DNA of 64,000 nucleotides from Mycolicibacterium lacusdiani (GTDB lineage: Bacteria > Actinomycetota > Actinomycetes > Mycobacteriales > Mycobacteriaceae): assembly GCF_021916785.1 (NCBI RefSeq), contig NZ_JAKCFC010000003.1, forward strand, positions 124,001 through 188,000, in the 5' to 3' direction. The translations under genes were made by a program, and so were the position numbers. Below the pieces are notes generated by a model. The model was not told the DNA's origin, did no database searches, and saw only the letters and a list, made by a program, of their open reading frames with translations. This document shows positions 56,278 through 63,918 of the stretch, piece after piece; the first letter of the stretch is position 1; every line of letters begins with the position of its first letter.

Positions 56278-57018
56278 ATGTTCGGTTACCGTGAGCGAGT
56301 GACCAGCGGGCTCGAGGCATTCGACGATTGGCTCAACGGGCTGCTCGCGGAGCGGGCTCGAGAGGCCGGCGAGGACGTCGATCAGTACGTCGTCCGCGCG
56401 GTGGCGTCGCGCATGATCGCCGACCAGAGACGTGTCGACAGCCCGGTCATCGACGATTTGCTGACCCACCTGTCCGCCGCCGGCGTCTTTGCCGAATCGA
56501 CGATGCCGAGCGTAACCGCCTCGATAAGCGACCCGAGTCGGCTACGCGCCCTGTATGCCACCGGACTGCTGGATTCGCCGCCGGAGGAGATCTACGACCG
56601 GATCACCCGCGCAGCGGCCGATGCACTCGACGCACCGTTCGCTCTGGTGTCGCTGGTCGATTCCGATCGTCAGTTCTTCAAGAGCGCGGCTGGCATGGAG
56701 ATCACGTCTCCGCAGGAAAGGCAGACGCCGCTCAACCGATCGATGTGCCAATACGCCGTGGCAAACCGCGCGCCATTGATCCTCGAGGACGCGCGGGCGG
56801 ACCCGGTGTTCAAGAATCACCCTGCCGTCCGCGATGGCACCCTGGTGGCCTACCTGGGCATACCGCTCATCGATGGCGATGGAAATGCCATTGGCACGCT
56901 GTGTGTATTCGACACCAAGCCGCGTTTGTGGGGCACCGGACACGTCCAGGTGCTGAGTGACCTCGCGGCGCTGGCGACCGAACGGATCTTCGGCGCCAAC
57001 GCCGGCTCCGGTCGCTGA
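56278..57018 (+). CDS. GAF-domain protein
   Basis: Protein of 246 residues. The N-terminal about 75 residues are helical and charged; a single GAF domain follows (about 80-240; APFALVSLVDSDRQFFKSAAG, FKNHPAVRDGTLVAYLGIPL, GNAIGTLCVFD). No output domain is attached. GAF domains bind small ligands or tetrapyrroles. In this locus it may be a regulatory partner sensing some signal for polysaccharide production; that is inference. Start ATG 56278; GTG 56299 also possible. Confidence 0.75.
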   Translation: MFGYRERVTSGLEAFDDWLNGLLAERAREAGEDVDQYVVRAVASRMIADQRRVDSPVIDDLLTHLSAAGVFAESTMPSVTASISDPSRLRALYATGLLDSPPEEIYDRITRAAADALDAPFALVSLVDSDRQFFKSAAGMEITSPQERQTPLNRSMCQYAVANRAPLILEDARADPVFKNHPAVRDGTLVAYLGIPLIDGDGNAIGTLCVFDTKPRLWGTGHVQVLSDLAALATERIFGANAGSGR

Positions 57019-57077
57019 GGAACAGCGGTCCAGCTACATCGGGTGCGCCCGCTTTTTTACGATGCTGAACAAATTTC

Positions 57078-57108
57078 TTGACACAGCCGCTAATTACTCT
57101 GCGGAGTA
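57078..57108. promoter_or_regulatory. TTGACA element and short inverted repeat upstream of transferase copy B
   Basis: AT-rich stretch before the glycosylphosphotransferase gene with a perfect TTGACA (57078-57083) and, where a -10 box would be, the dyad TACTC-TGCG-GAGTA (57095-57108). No -10 hexamer occurs at 16-18 bp spacing. A repressor/activator site over a promoter is possible. Confidence 0.35.
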
Positions 57109-57160
57109 GGCCCGGCACCCCTAAGGTTGGTTATCTCGAAGCCGGCAGGGGATGTGCTGC

Positions 57161-58702
57161 ATGCAGATGGACGTGAAGGCGAAGGCCCATGCTGGGCCGA
57201 GTCGGCAGCGCACCGCGCCGCCGACGAACGCCGTGCCGGCTTCGCCCGGCCACGCCGCCCCTGCGCCGCGCGGCCTCGCCGAACGTCTTCGCTCGGAGTC
57301 CGGCTACGTCGCCCTGACCGTGGCGCTCGACATCTGGGCGGCCATGTGGGCGGTTTTGCTGGCGCAGTGGTTGACCCCGGGGCCCGTCCACGATCGCAAC
57401 ATCGCGTTGTTTTCGTGGATCTTCGTGCCGGTCGTCATCGCCATCCTCGGTACGCGCTCGATGTACCGCCGACGGCTCGACCACCGCTTCCTCGACGACT
57501 TCGAACCGGTCGAGACGTCCGTGGCCGTAGCCACGCTGGCAACCCTGACGATCATGTTGCTGTTGGTGCCACCGTTCTCGCCGGGTCAGGTGATCGGCGA
57601 GTACGTCCGCCCCAGCGACGTGATGATCCGGATCTGGCTGTGCGCAGCGGTTCTCATCCCTGGCGTTCGGCTCGTCAGGTCCCTTGCGCAGCGTTACCTG
57701 CGGCGGAAGTACCACTTCGGCACGCCCGCGCTGATAATTGGGTCGGGCCCGATCACCCACCAACTCGTCACGCGGATGCGTCAGGTGCCCGACTACGGAC
57801 TGCACCCCGTCGGCCTACTCGACGACTCCCGGCCGACCGACGCCGAGGGGTTCGACGTGCCGTATTTCGGCACCACCGACAACCTCGAAATCGCCGCTCG
57901 CGCAACCGGCGCCGCCGAACTCATCCTGGCGCCCTCGACGGTGTCCGACGAGCGCCTCGCACGTACCGCGCACGAGGCGCAGAACCTCGGCATGCGGGTT
58001 CGGGTGGTGCCCAGGGTGATGGACGCCGTCAGCGGTGGCGCCTGGGTCGAGCACCTGGGTGGCGTACCGCTGATGGTCCTCTGCCGGGTCGACCCGAAGG
58101 GTTGGCAGTTCGCGGTCAAGCACGCGTGTGACCGCACGGCTGCGGGCCTGGGCCTGCTCCTCATCTCACCGGTGTTCCTCGGGCTGGCGCTGCTCGTCAA
58201 GCTCAGTTCGCCGGGGCCGATCTTCTTCAGCCAGGACCGGATCGGCCGTGACGGCAAGGTCTTCGGCTGCCTGAAGTTCCGGAGCATGCGCCCCCTCGAC
58301 CCTGCCAAGGCCGGCTTCGAGTTGGCGGCCGGAGCCGCGCCCGGCGGCGTCGAGGGCGTCGACCGGCGCACGCGGATCGGCAAGATCATGCGCAAGACCT
58401 CACTGGACGAACTACCGCAACTGGTCAACGTGTTGCGCGGCGACATGAGCCTCGTCGGCCCGCGTCCCGAACGGCCCGAGTACGTGGAGCTGTTCGAGAT
58501 GCAGGTGCGGCGCTACGGCGATCGGCACCGGGTGAAGGCTGGCATAACCGGCTGGGCTCAGGTGCATGGACTGCGGGGTCAGACGTCGATCGCCGACCGC
58601 GCCGAGTTCGACAACTACTACATCGAGAACTGGTCGCTGAACCTCGACTTCAAGATCCTGATCCTCACCGTCCTTGCAGTGCTCCGCAGTGCGGAGGACT
58701 GA
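57161..58702 (+). CDS. Polyprenyl glycosylphosphotransferase (WcaJ/WbaP-like initiating transferase), copy B
   Basis: Protein of about 513 residues. Proline/alanine-rich basic N terminus, four to five transmembrane helices (about 45-160), a CoA-binding-like fold (about 175-300; TPALIIGSGPITHQLVTRM) and the bacterial sugar transferase domain (about 320-513) with KLSSPGPIFFSQDRIGRDG, FGCLKFRSMR, TSLDELPQLVNVLRGDMS and LVGPRPERPEY. It starts repeat-unit synthesis by transferring a sugar-1-phosphate to polyprenyl phosphate. Start ATG 57161 is favoured because AGGGG lies nine bases upstream; ATG 57152 is also in frame. Distinct from copy A at 21374. Confidence 0.88.
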   Translation: MQMDVKAKAHAGPSRQRTAPPTNAVPASPGHAAPAPRGLAERLRSESGYVALTVALDIWAAMWAVLLAQWLTPGPVHDRNIALFSWIFVPVVIAILGTRSMYRRRLDHRFLDDFEPVETSVAVATLATLTIMLLLVPPFSPGQVIGEYVRPSDVMIRIWLCAAVLIPGVRLVRSLAQRYLRRKYHFGTPALIIGSGPITHQLVTRMRQVPDYGLHPVGLLDDSRPTDAEGFDVPYFGTTDNLEIAARATGAAELILAPSTVSDERLARTAHEAQNLGMRVRVVPRVMDAVSGGAWVEHLGGVPLMVLCRVDPKGWQFAVKHACDRTAAGLGLLLISPVFLGLALLVKLSSPGPIFFSQDRIGRDGKVFGCLKFRSMRPLDPAKAGFELAAGAAPGGVEGVDRRTRIGKIMRKTSLDELPQLVNVLRGDMSLVGPRPERPEYVELFEMQVRRYGDRHRVKAGITGWAQVHGLRGQTSIADRAEFDNYYIENWSLNLDFKILILTVLAVLRSAED

Positions 58703-58731
58703 GCATCACCGCTCACCCGGCCCACGTAGGC

Positions 58732-59358
58732 GTGATCCCCGACGGTCTCCGGCGGTGGGCGCAGACCCGTGGGACGTCACTGTCCGCGGCGTATCTGCGC
58801 GGCGCGGAGAAGGTCGTCGAGATCCTGCTGGCCCTGCAGCGCAACGACGTTCGGACGGTGTCGGTGTACAACCTCAGTCGGGCAAACCTGGGCCGCCGGG
58901 ACGACGAACTCGAAGCGGTGTACTCGGCGTCGCTGCACTTCCTCACCACGTTGATCCCCAAGCACTTCCACGGATCCGCGTGCAGCGTGCGGTTGCACGG
59001 CGACCGCACGGTACTGCCTGCCGAGTACGTCGAGGCCGCAGACCATCTCGAGGCCACGATGACCGGCGAGGAGTTCCGGATCAACGTGCTCGCCGCCTAT
59101 GACGCAGCCGACGAGCTCCGCGCCGCTCACCGTCGAGCGGAGCGCGACGGGTGTGACATCTCGGCAGCGTTCGAGATCGATGAGGTCGACCTGGTCATCC
59201 GGACCACTCCCGAGCCCCTGCTGAGCGGGTTCCTGCCGTTCCAGAGTCAGTACGCGCAGCTGATCTTCCTGACGACGCCGTTGAACGACCTCACGGGCAG
59301 CCGTATCGACGACATCGTCGCCGACTACCGACGCCTGCCTCGACTCCGGGGTCGGTAG
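58732..59358 (+). CDS. Divergent cis-prenyltransferase (undecaprenyl-diphosphate-synthase-like)
   Basis: At least 208 residues. The conserved first strand and active-site loop read HVGVIPDGLRRWA instead of HVAIIMDGNGRWA: the catalytic Asp is kept, but the following Asn-Gly is Leu-Arg. The C-terminal pyrophosphate/IPP motif is VIRTTPEPLLSGF against IRTGGExRISNF. YNLSRANLGR and FLPFQSQYAQLIF are also family-like. Product may be a polyprenyl carrier for the locus glycan or another isoprenoid. The first canonical start is GTG 58732, which removes part of strand 1; GGAGGA at 58693-58698 points to a start near ATC 58705 or CTG 58699, overlapping the preceding stop. Confidence 0.75.
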   Translation: MIPDGLRRWAQTRGTSLSAAYLRGAEKVVEILLALQRNDVRTVSVYNLSRANLGRRDDELEAVYSASLHFLTTLIPKHFHGSACSVRLHGDRTVLPAEYVEAADHLEATMTGEEFRINVLAAYDAADELRAAHRRAERDGCDISAAFEIDEVDLVIRTTPEPLLSGFLPFQSQYAQLIFLTTPLNDLTGSRIDDIVADYRRLPRLRGR

Positions 59359-59363
59359 CAACC

Positions 59364-60755
59364 GTGGAGTCCAACGGGAACCCGTTGATCATCGGTGCGG
59401 GCCCGGCGGGGCTCACCGCGGCCCTGAAGCTGGTCGAACGGGGAGCCGCGCCGCGGATCTTCGAGGCGACGAGCCACGTCGGCGGTCTGGCCCGCACGCC
59501 GACCGACGGAGAGTGGCGCGTCGACCCCGGCGGTCACAGGTTCTTCACCCAGAGCGAGGAGATCCTCGACCTCTGGAAGTCACTGCTCCCAGCCGATGAG
59601 TGGATCTCGGTGCCCCGACGCTCGGCCATGCTCGTCGACGGTCATTTCGTCCGGTACCCGCTGCTCGGGCGTGATCTGTTGACGCAGATGGGCATCGGCA
59701 AGGGCATGCGCGGCGCAGGCAGCCTGCTGTGGTCCCGGCTCTGGCACGACGTCCCGACTCCGGGCACGGCCAGCTTCCGTGAGTGGGGCACCCACGAATT
59801 CGGCAGGCACTGGTACACCAAGTTCTTCGACGGCTACGTGCGAAAGACCTGGCTGGCCGATCCCGCGGAGATCGCCAGCGACTGGGCGAATCAACGCATA
59901 AAGCCGATCGCGTGGCGCAAACCCCGCGCCGACGATCCCGCCGAGCAGGACGTGTTTCGCTATCCCCGGTTCGGCCCTGGCCAACTGTGGGAGGCGGCGG
60001 CGGCGAGACTGGCAGAGTCCGGCACCATTCCGAACCTCGACTCCCAGGTCTGCGCGGTGCGGTACGACGGCCGGGGGTGGACGTTGGAACTGCACGACGG
60101 CCAGACCGTGTCCGGGGATGCGGTGTTCTCGAGCATGCCACTGCGCTTGCTCGTCGAGACGTTGGACCCGCCGCCGCCCAGGCACATCAGGGCGGTCGCA
60201 GCGGCGCTGCGTCATCGCGCGGTCATTACGGTGGCCGTTGCGTTGCGGCAGCAGTACGACATGCCTTACAACTGGGTTTACACCCCCGGCAAGGAGTTCC
60301 GGGTCGGACGTATCCAGAACTACGGGTACTGGTCCCGTGCGCTCGCTCCGCACGATTGGACGGGCAGCTACCTCGGTCTCGAGTACTTCACCCTGCCCGA
60401 CGAAGACACGTGGGTGGCGAGCGACGCGGGCTTGGGCGCGATCGTCGAGCAGGACCTGCGTGCGCTCGGCTTCGACGACCCGGTGATCGACCACCTGATG
60501 ATCGTCCGGTCTCGGTTCGCCTATCCGGTCTACGATCCCACGCGCGAACGGAACGTCTCTCGCATCCGGGACTACCTGCGGAAGAGTCATCCGTCGCTGC
60601 ACCCCATCGGCCGAAACGGCATGCACCGCTACGACAACCAGGACCACGCGATGCTGAGCGCCATCCACAGCGTCGATCGATACTTCGGAGGTGAAGCCGA
60701 CCCGTGGCGGGTGAACACCGAGCGCGGGCATCACGAGACCGGCGTTCGGAAGTAG
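59364..60755 (+). CDS. FAD-dependent oxidoreductase, UDP-galactopyranose-mutase/amine-oxidase-like
   Basis: Flavoprotein of 463 residues starting with the dinucleotide motif IIGAGPAGLTAALKLVERG, then VGGLARTPTDGEWRVDPGGH, a typical FAD-binding second motif of the UGM/protoporphyrinogen-oxidase superfamily. The C-terminal YDNQDHAMLSAIHSVD resembles the flavin-contacting end of such enzymes. Found in many polysaccharide loci, where members interconvert or desaturate sugars. It could make a furanose or modified sugar donor for this glycan. Six bases after the cis-prenyltransferase gene; convergent with the large beta-helix gene. Confidence 0.75.
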   Translation: MESNGNPLIIGAGPAGLTAALKLVERGAAPRIFEATSHVGGLARTPTDGEWRVDPGGHRFFTQSEEILDLWKSLLPADEWISVPRRSAMLVDGHFVRYPLLGRDLLTQMGIGKGMRGAGSLLWSRLWHDVPTPGTASFREWGTHEFGRHWYTKFFDGYVRKTWLADPAEIASDWANQRIKPIAWRKPRADDPAEQDVFRYPRFGPGQLWEAAAARLAESGTIPNLDSQVCAVRYDGRGWTLELHDGQTVSGDAVFSSMPLRLLVETLDPPPPRHIRAVAAALRHRAVITVAVALRQQYDMPYNWVYTPGKEFRVGRIQNYGYWSRALAPHDWTGSYLGLEYFTLPDEDTWVASDAGLGAIVEQDLRALGFDDPVIDHLMIVRSRFAYPVYDPTRERNVSRIRDYLRKSHPSLHPIGRNGMHRYDNQDHAMLSAIHSVDRYFGGEADPWRVNTERGHHETGVRK

Positions 60756-60784
60756 CGGCTGGGCCCCGCGGGTTCCGAGGCGTT

Positions 60785-63472
60785 TCAGAGCGGGGTGGTG
60801 TCGCCGTACGTCGCAGATCGCCACTGCGGCAGGGTCTCGCCCTCGTGGCGCCACTGCGCATTGATGTACCAGTCGACGGGCCCGTAGGGACCACCCTGGA
60901 CGACGATGTCGGAATCGACGTCGTCGCGCCCGCTGACATACGTGACGTTCTCGATGCGGACGCCTTGGCCTGCGACGTCCTGATCCGGGTTCCCGCCGCC
61001 GAGTTCCACTGCCCAGAAGGACGTTCCGACGTGGTCGTCCATGGTCACCGTGATGTTCGCGATGTCGAGGTCGTAGACCTGCAGGATTTGTACGCCGAAG
61101 CCTGACCCGGTGCCCCGTCCCGGCAGATACGCCGTGATGTTCTCGAAGGACGCGTCCTTGACCCGGTACAACACGACGGCGCTGCCATCCGCGCCGCTGG
61201 ACGACACGTTCCCGAACGACACCCCGGCGATGTCCTGGACGAGGATCCGTCCGGGGCCCTCGAGCACCAGGTCGTCGATCGTCAGGTTCGCCGACGGCAG
61301 GTCCGCGACGTCGAGTCCACCGCGGATCGCGCCCGCGCCGGTGACGATGACGTCACTGGGGTGGTCGGCGACGAGTCGTACGCCGTCGATCACGGAGTCG
61401 TGCAGCGAGGCCAGCAGGATGCCACCGTTGCCGCCTGACGTCGGCCCGCTGGCGGCGAGGTTCTCGGCGTAGACGTTGCGCAGCGTGATGCCCGCGAACC
61501 TGCTCGTCGCCACCGCGGGGGTCTCGACGGCGAGCGACCAGTTCTTCGAACCGCGGATGACGACGTCGGTGATCGACGAGCCCGAGAAGTCCCACCACAT
61601 GGAGTTCTCGGTGCCGTCGATATTGTTGGTGGCCAACACGATTCCGGTCTGGGCGCCGTCGATCGTCACGTCCGAGACGTGGATGTCGCGCGACGCGAGA
61701 CTCGTCCAGTCGCCGGGGCCGACCGCCTTGGCCGAGTTGAGCTGGATGCCGTAGTCCTTGCCGGTCACCGTGACGTCGCTGATGGTGATGTCGTAGCCGC
61801 CCTGGACCCGGACGCCGCTGGCGGAACCGCCGGTCACCGTGATGTGGGTGGCGACCGAACCGCCGTTGTTCCAGTCGCCGAGGCCGGCTTGATTGAACGG
61901 ACCGTCGCCCGGGCCGTAGGTCCATGGCTGAGTCGGGTCGTAGTAGGTCACGAAGGCCAGACCGTCGTCGCCGGTGTTCTGCGCGACGAGCCCGTCAACG
62001 GTGACCCGACGGTTCGCGTTGAAGTGCAGCCCGTCGGCCAGCGTGCCAATGGCAGTGAAGTTCGTGACGGTCACGTCGGACGCTCCCATCACGACCGCTC
62101 CGGTTTGGGGTGCGTTGACCACGCGAGCGTTGACGATCGACACGTACTGCACGGTGCCGGTGGAGCCGGTCCAGCCCGCAGGCGGCGCGGAGTCGGATGG
62201 CCACCCGAGCACTGAGATCCCGTCACCGAAGCTTCGTGCGGATGGCCGCGTGACCCACTCGATGGTGGGATTGATGATGGCGACGTGAGACGCCGAGCCC
62301 TCGACCCGGATGCCGTGGCTCGTGCCGTGCCCGGCGGCGTCGAGGTTGTCCATCACCAGCCGGGCACCGGGAGCGAACTCGACCGTCACGTTCGACAGTC
62401 CCCGAAGCAGGATCGCTGCGTTGCCTGCGGGCTGCTGTTGGGCGAACCGGTAGTTCCCCTCCGGGAAGTACAGCCGCGCGCCCGACGACAGCGCTGCCTG
62501 CGCGGCCTTGATGGCGGCCGAGTCGTCGGTGATTCCGTCTCCGACTGCGCCGTAGTCCTTGACGTTGATGGTGGTGACGGGTGCGGTGGCCGACGTCGCC
62601 GCAGACGTCGTCGACTGAGCGCCGGTATGGGAGATCTCCGAGACGCCGAGTTGGCGGCGCACCCATGCCAGGACGGCCCACAGTGACGGTGATTCGACGG
62701 GCCCCGGCGCACCGGTGGCGTCGATCGCACCCAGCACGGCTGCGACGATGCCGGCGGGCTGCGCCGAGACCCGTTCTGGCGCATCGGGTGCAGCCGCCAC
62801 GGCGACTTCGAGTGTCGGTGTCTCCGGCACCGGGCTGGAGTCGACCGGTTCGGCGATCACCACGATGTCGACCGATGGCGACTCCGGTTGCGTCGGCTGT
62901 TCGGTCTCGATGTCCGTGCCGGAGGCGGGTTTTGGTTCTGTCGCCGGGACGTCGGCGTCGTTCGCGGGGGTGGGCTGGGGCTGCGCCGGTGGGGATGTCG
63001 ACTCGGCGGTGTCCGATCCGTGGTCGGCTTCTTCGTCCCCGCCGCCCACGGGTTCCGCTCCCTCTGGTTCGGTCACGTCCTCGTCGTCGGGTTCGACCGG
63101 CCCTTCGCCCGTGGCATCCCCGTCCGGATCCGACGGAACTTCGGGTTCCGGGTCGACGGGATCGTCGGACTCGTCGCGGTCGGCCACCGGGGCGGTGGCC
63201 GGTTCGGAGTCGGTGGAGGTGTCGGACGCGCCGCTACCGTCGCGGGCAGGGCCCGCGGCCGAAGCGCCTTGGGAGGACGCCGAATTCGACGACGAGGTGT
63301 TCGACGACGAGGCATCGGTCTTCGAAGCGCCGGCCGAGGGCGACGACGAACTGGGCCCAGGTGCATCCGATGCCGACGGCTCTGCCGCGCTGATACCCGG
63401 ACCGGTCACCAGAGCCAGCCCGATGCCCGCAGCGGCCACCACCCCGCTCATGCCGTATGCGCGCTTGTCCAC
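60785..63472 (-). CDS. Large secreted right-handed beta-helix protein with disordered acidic stalk
   Basis: Protein of 895 residues. Signal peptide (about 1-30) ends GISAAEP; residues about 31-250 are low complexity rich in Ser, Pro, Asp, Glu and Ala; SPSLWAVLAWVRRQLG near 265-280 is a short motif common in mycobacterial exported proteins. The beta-helix domain (about 305-895) starts INVKDYGAVGDGITDDSAAI, with LYFPEGNYRFAQQQP, DGLHFNANRR and NTGDDGLAFV. It is a paralogue of the Tat lipoprotein at 53428 but without an anchor. Start GTG 63472 is preceded by an AGGGGG ribosome site. No sortase or membrane anchor is visible; probably surface released or wall-associated. Confidence 0.75.
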   Translation of the reverse strand: MDKRAYGMSGVVAAAGIGLALVTGPGISAAEPSASDAPGPSSSSPSAGASKTDASSSNTSSSNSASSQGASAAGPARDGSGASDTSTDSEPATAPVADRDESDDPVDPEPEVPSDPDGDATGEGPVEPDDEDVTEPEGAEPVGGGDEEADHGSDTAESTSPPAQPQPTPANDADVPATEPKPASGTDIETEQPTQPESPSVDIVVIAEPVDSSPVPETPTLEVAVAAAPDAPERVSAQPAGIVAAVLGAIDATGAPGPVESPSLWAVLAWVRRQLGVSEISHTGAQSTTSAATSATAPVTTINVKDYGAVGDGITDDSAAIKAAQAALSSGARLYFPEGNYRFAQQQPAGNAAILLRGLSNVTVEFAPGARLVMDNLDAAGHGTSHGIRVEGSASHVAIINPTIEWVTRPSARSFGDGISVLGWPSDSAPPAGWTGSTGTVQYVSIVNARVVNAPQTGAVVMGASDVTVTNFTAIGTLADGLHFNANRRVTVDGLVAQNTGDDGLAFVTYYDPTQPWTYGPGDGPFNQAGLGDWNNGGSVATHITVTGGSASGVRVQGGYDITISDVTVTGKDYGIQLNSAKAVGPGDWTSLASRDIHVSDVTIDGAQTGIVLATNNIDGTENSMWWDFSGSSITDVVIRGSKNWSLAVETPAVATSRFAGITLRNVYAENLAASGPTSGGNGGILLASLHDSVIDGVRLVADHPSDVIVTGAGAIRGGLDVADLPSANLTIDDLVLEGPGRILVQDIAGVSFGNVSSSGADGSAVVLYRVKDASFENITAYLPGRGTGSGFGVQILQVYDLDIANITVTMDDHVGTSFWAVELGGGNPDQDVAGQGVRIENVTYVSGRDDVDSDIVVQGGPYGPVDWYINAQWRHEGETLPQWRSATYGDTTPL

Positions 63473-63490
63473 CGGACATGCCCCCTATTT

Positions 63491-63506
63491 TTGACACACG
63501 TGACAA
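63491..63506. promoter_or_regulatory. Near-perfect inverted repeat upstream of the large beta-helix gene
   Basis: TTGACAC-AC-GTGACAA, arms matching at six of seven positions, 19 bp before the GTG start. It is placed over the likely promoter or early leader on the minus strand and between the gene and the rpsQ terminator. A repressor site is plausible; no regulator can be named. Confidence 0.35.
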
Positions 63507-63551
63507 TTAGCCATCCTCACCATATCCCCCCGGGACGGATGGCGACGCAAA

Positions 63552-63580
63552 ACGCCCGGTCCGTGGTACGGACCGGGCGT
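63552..63580 (-). terminator. Intrinsic terminator of the S10 operon after rpsQ
   Basis: ACGCCCGGTCCGT / ACGGACCGGGCGT, perfect 13-bp arms with a 3-base loop, 18 bp after the rpsQ stop and followed on the minus strand by TTTTGCG. It isolates the ribosomal operon from the polysaccharide locus. Confidence 0.88.
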
Positions 63581-63597
63581 GTGCGTTGAGACGTGTG

Positions 63598-63918
63598 TTA
63601 CTTGGCCCTTTCGAGGACCTCGACCAGACGCCAGCGCTTGGTGGCCGACAGCGGACGGGTCTCCATCAGGGACACCCGGTCGCCGACGCCGGCGACGCCG
63701 TCTTCGTCATGCGCCTTGACCTTCGTGGTCGTGCGGATGATCTTGCCGTAGAGCGGGTGGCTCTTGCGATCCTCGAGCTCGACGACGATGGTCTTCTGCA
63801 TCTTGTCGCTCACCACGTAGCCGATACGGGTCTTGCGACGGTTGCGGGGCTTTTCGGTCTTCGGCGTGTACGCCGGACCCTTTGCGCCGCTCTTGGTTTC
63901 ACTGCCGTTGTCTGCCAT
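63598..63918 (-). CDS. rpsQ: Small-subunit ribosomal protein S17 (uS17)
   Basis: Protein of 106 residues. An N-terminal extension of about 25 residues precedes the OB-fold core [59 protein letters not shown]. Last gene of the S10 operon. The ATG overlaps the rpmC stop (TAATG). Confidence 0.97.
   Translation of the reverse strand: MADNGSETKSGAKGPAYTPKTEKPRNRRKTRIGYVVSDKMQKTIVVELEDRKSHPLYGKIIRTTTKVKAHDEDGVAGVGDRVSLMETRPLSATKRWRLVEVLERAK

Noticed and set aside
47186..63472. Cellulose synthesis operon
   Set aside because: No BcsA-type GT2 synthase, BcsZ or c-di-GMP enzyme is present; only the BcsB-like protein points that way, while Wzx/Wzy-type genes dominate.
47186..63472. Recent genomic island with mobility genes
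   Set aside because: No integrase, transposase, tRNA or direct-repeat ends seen, and base composition by eye resembles the flanks. It may be old.
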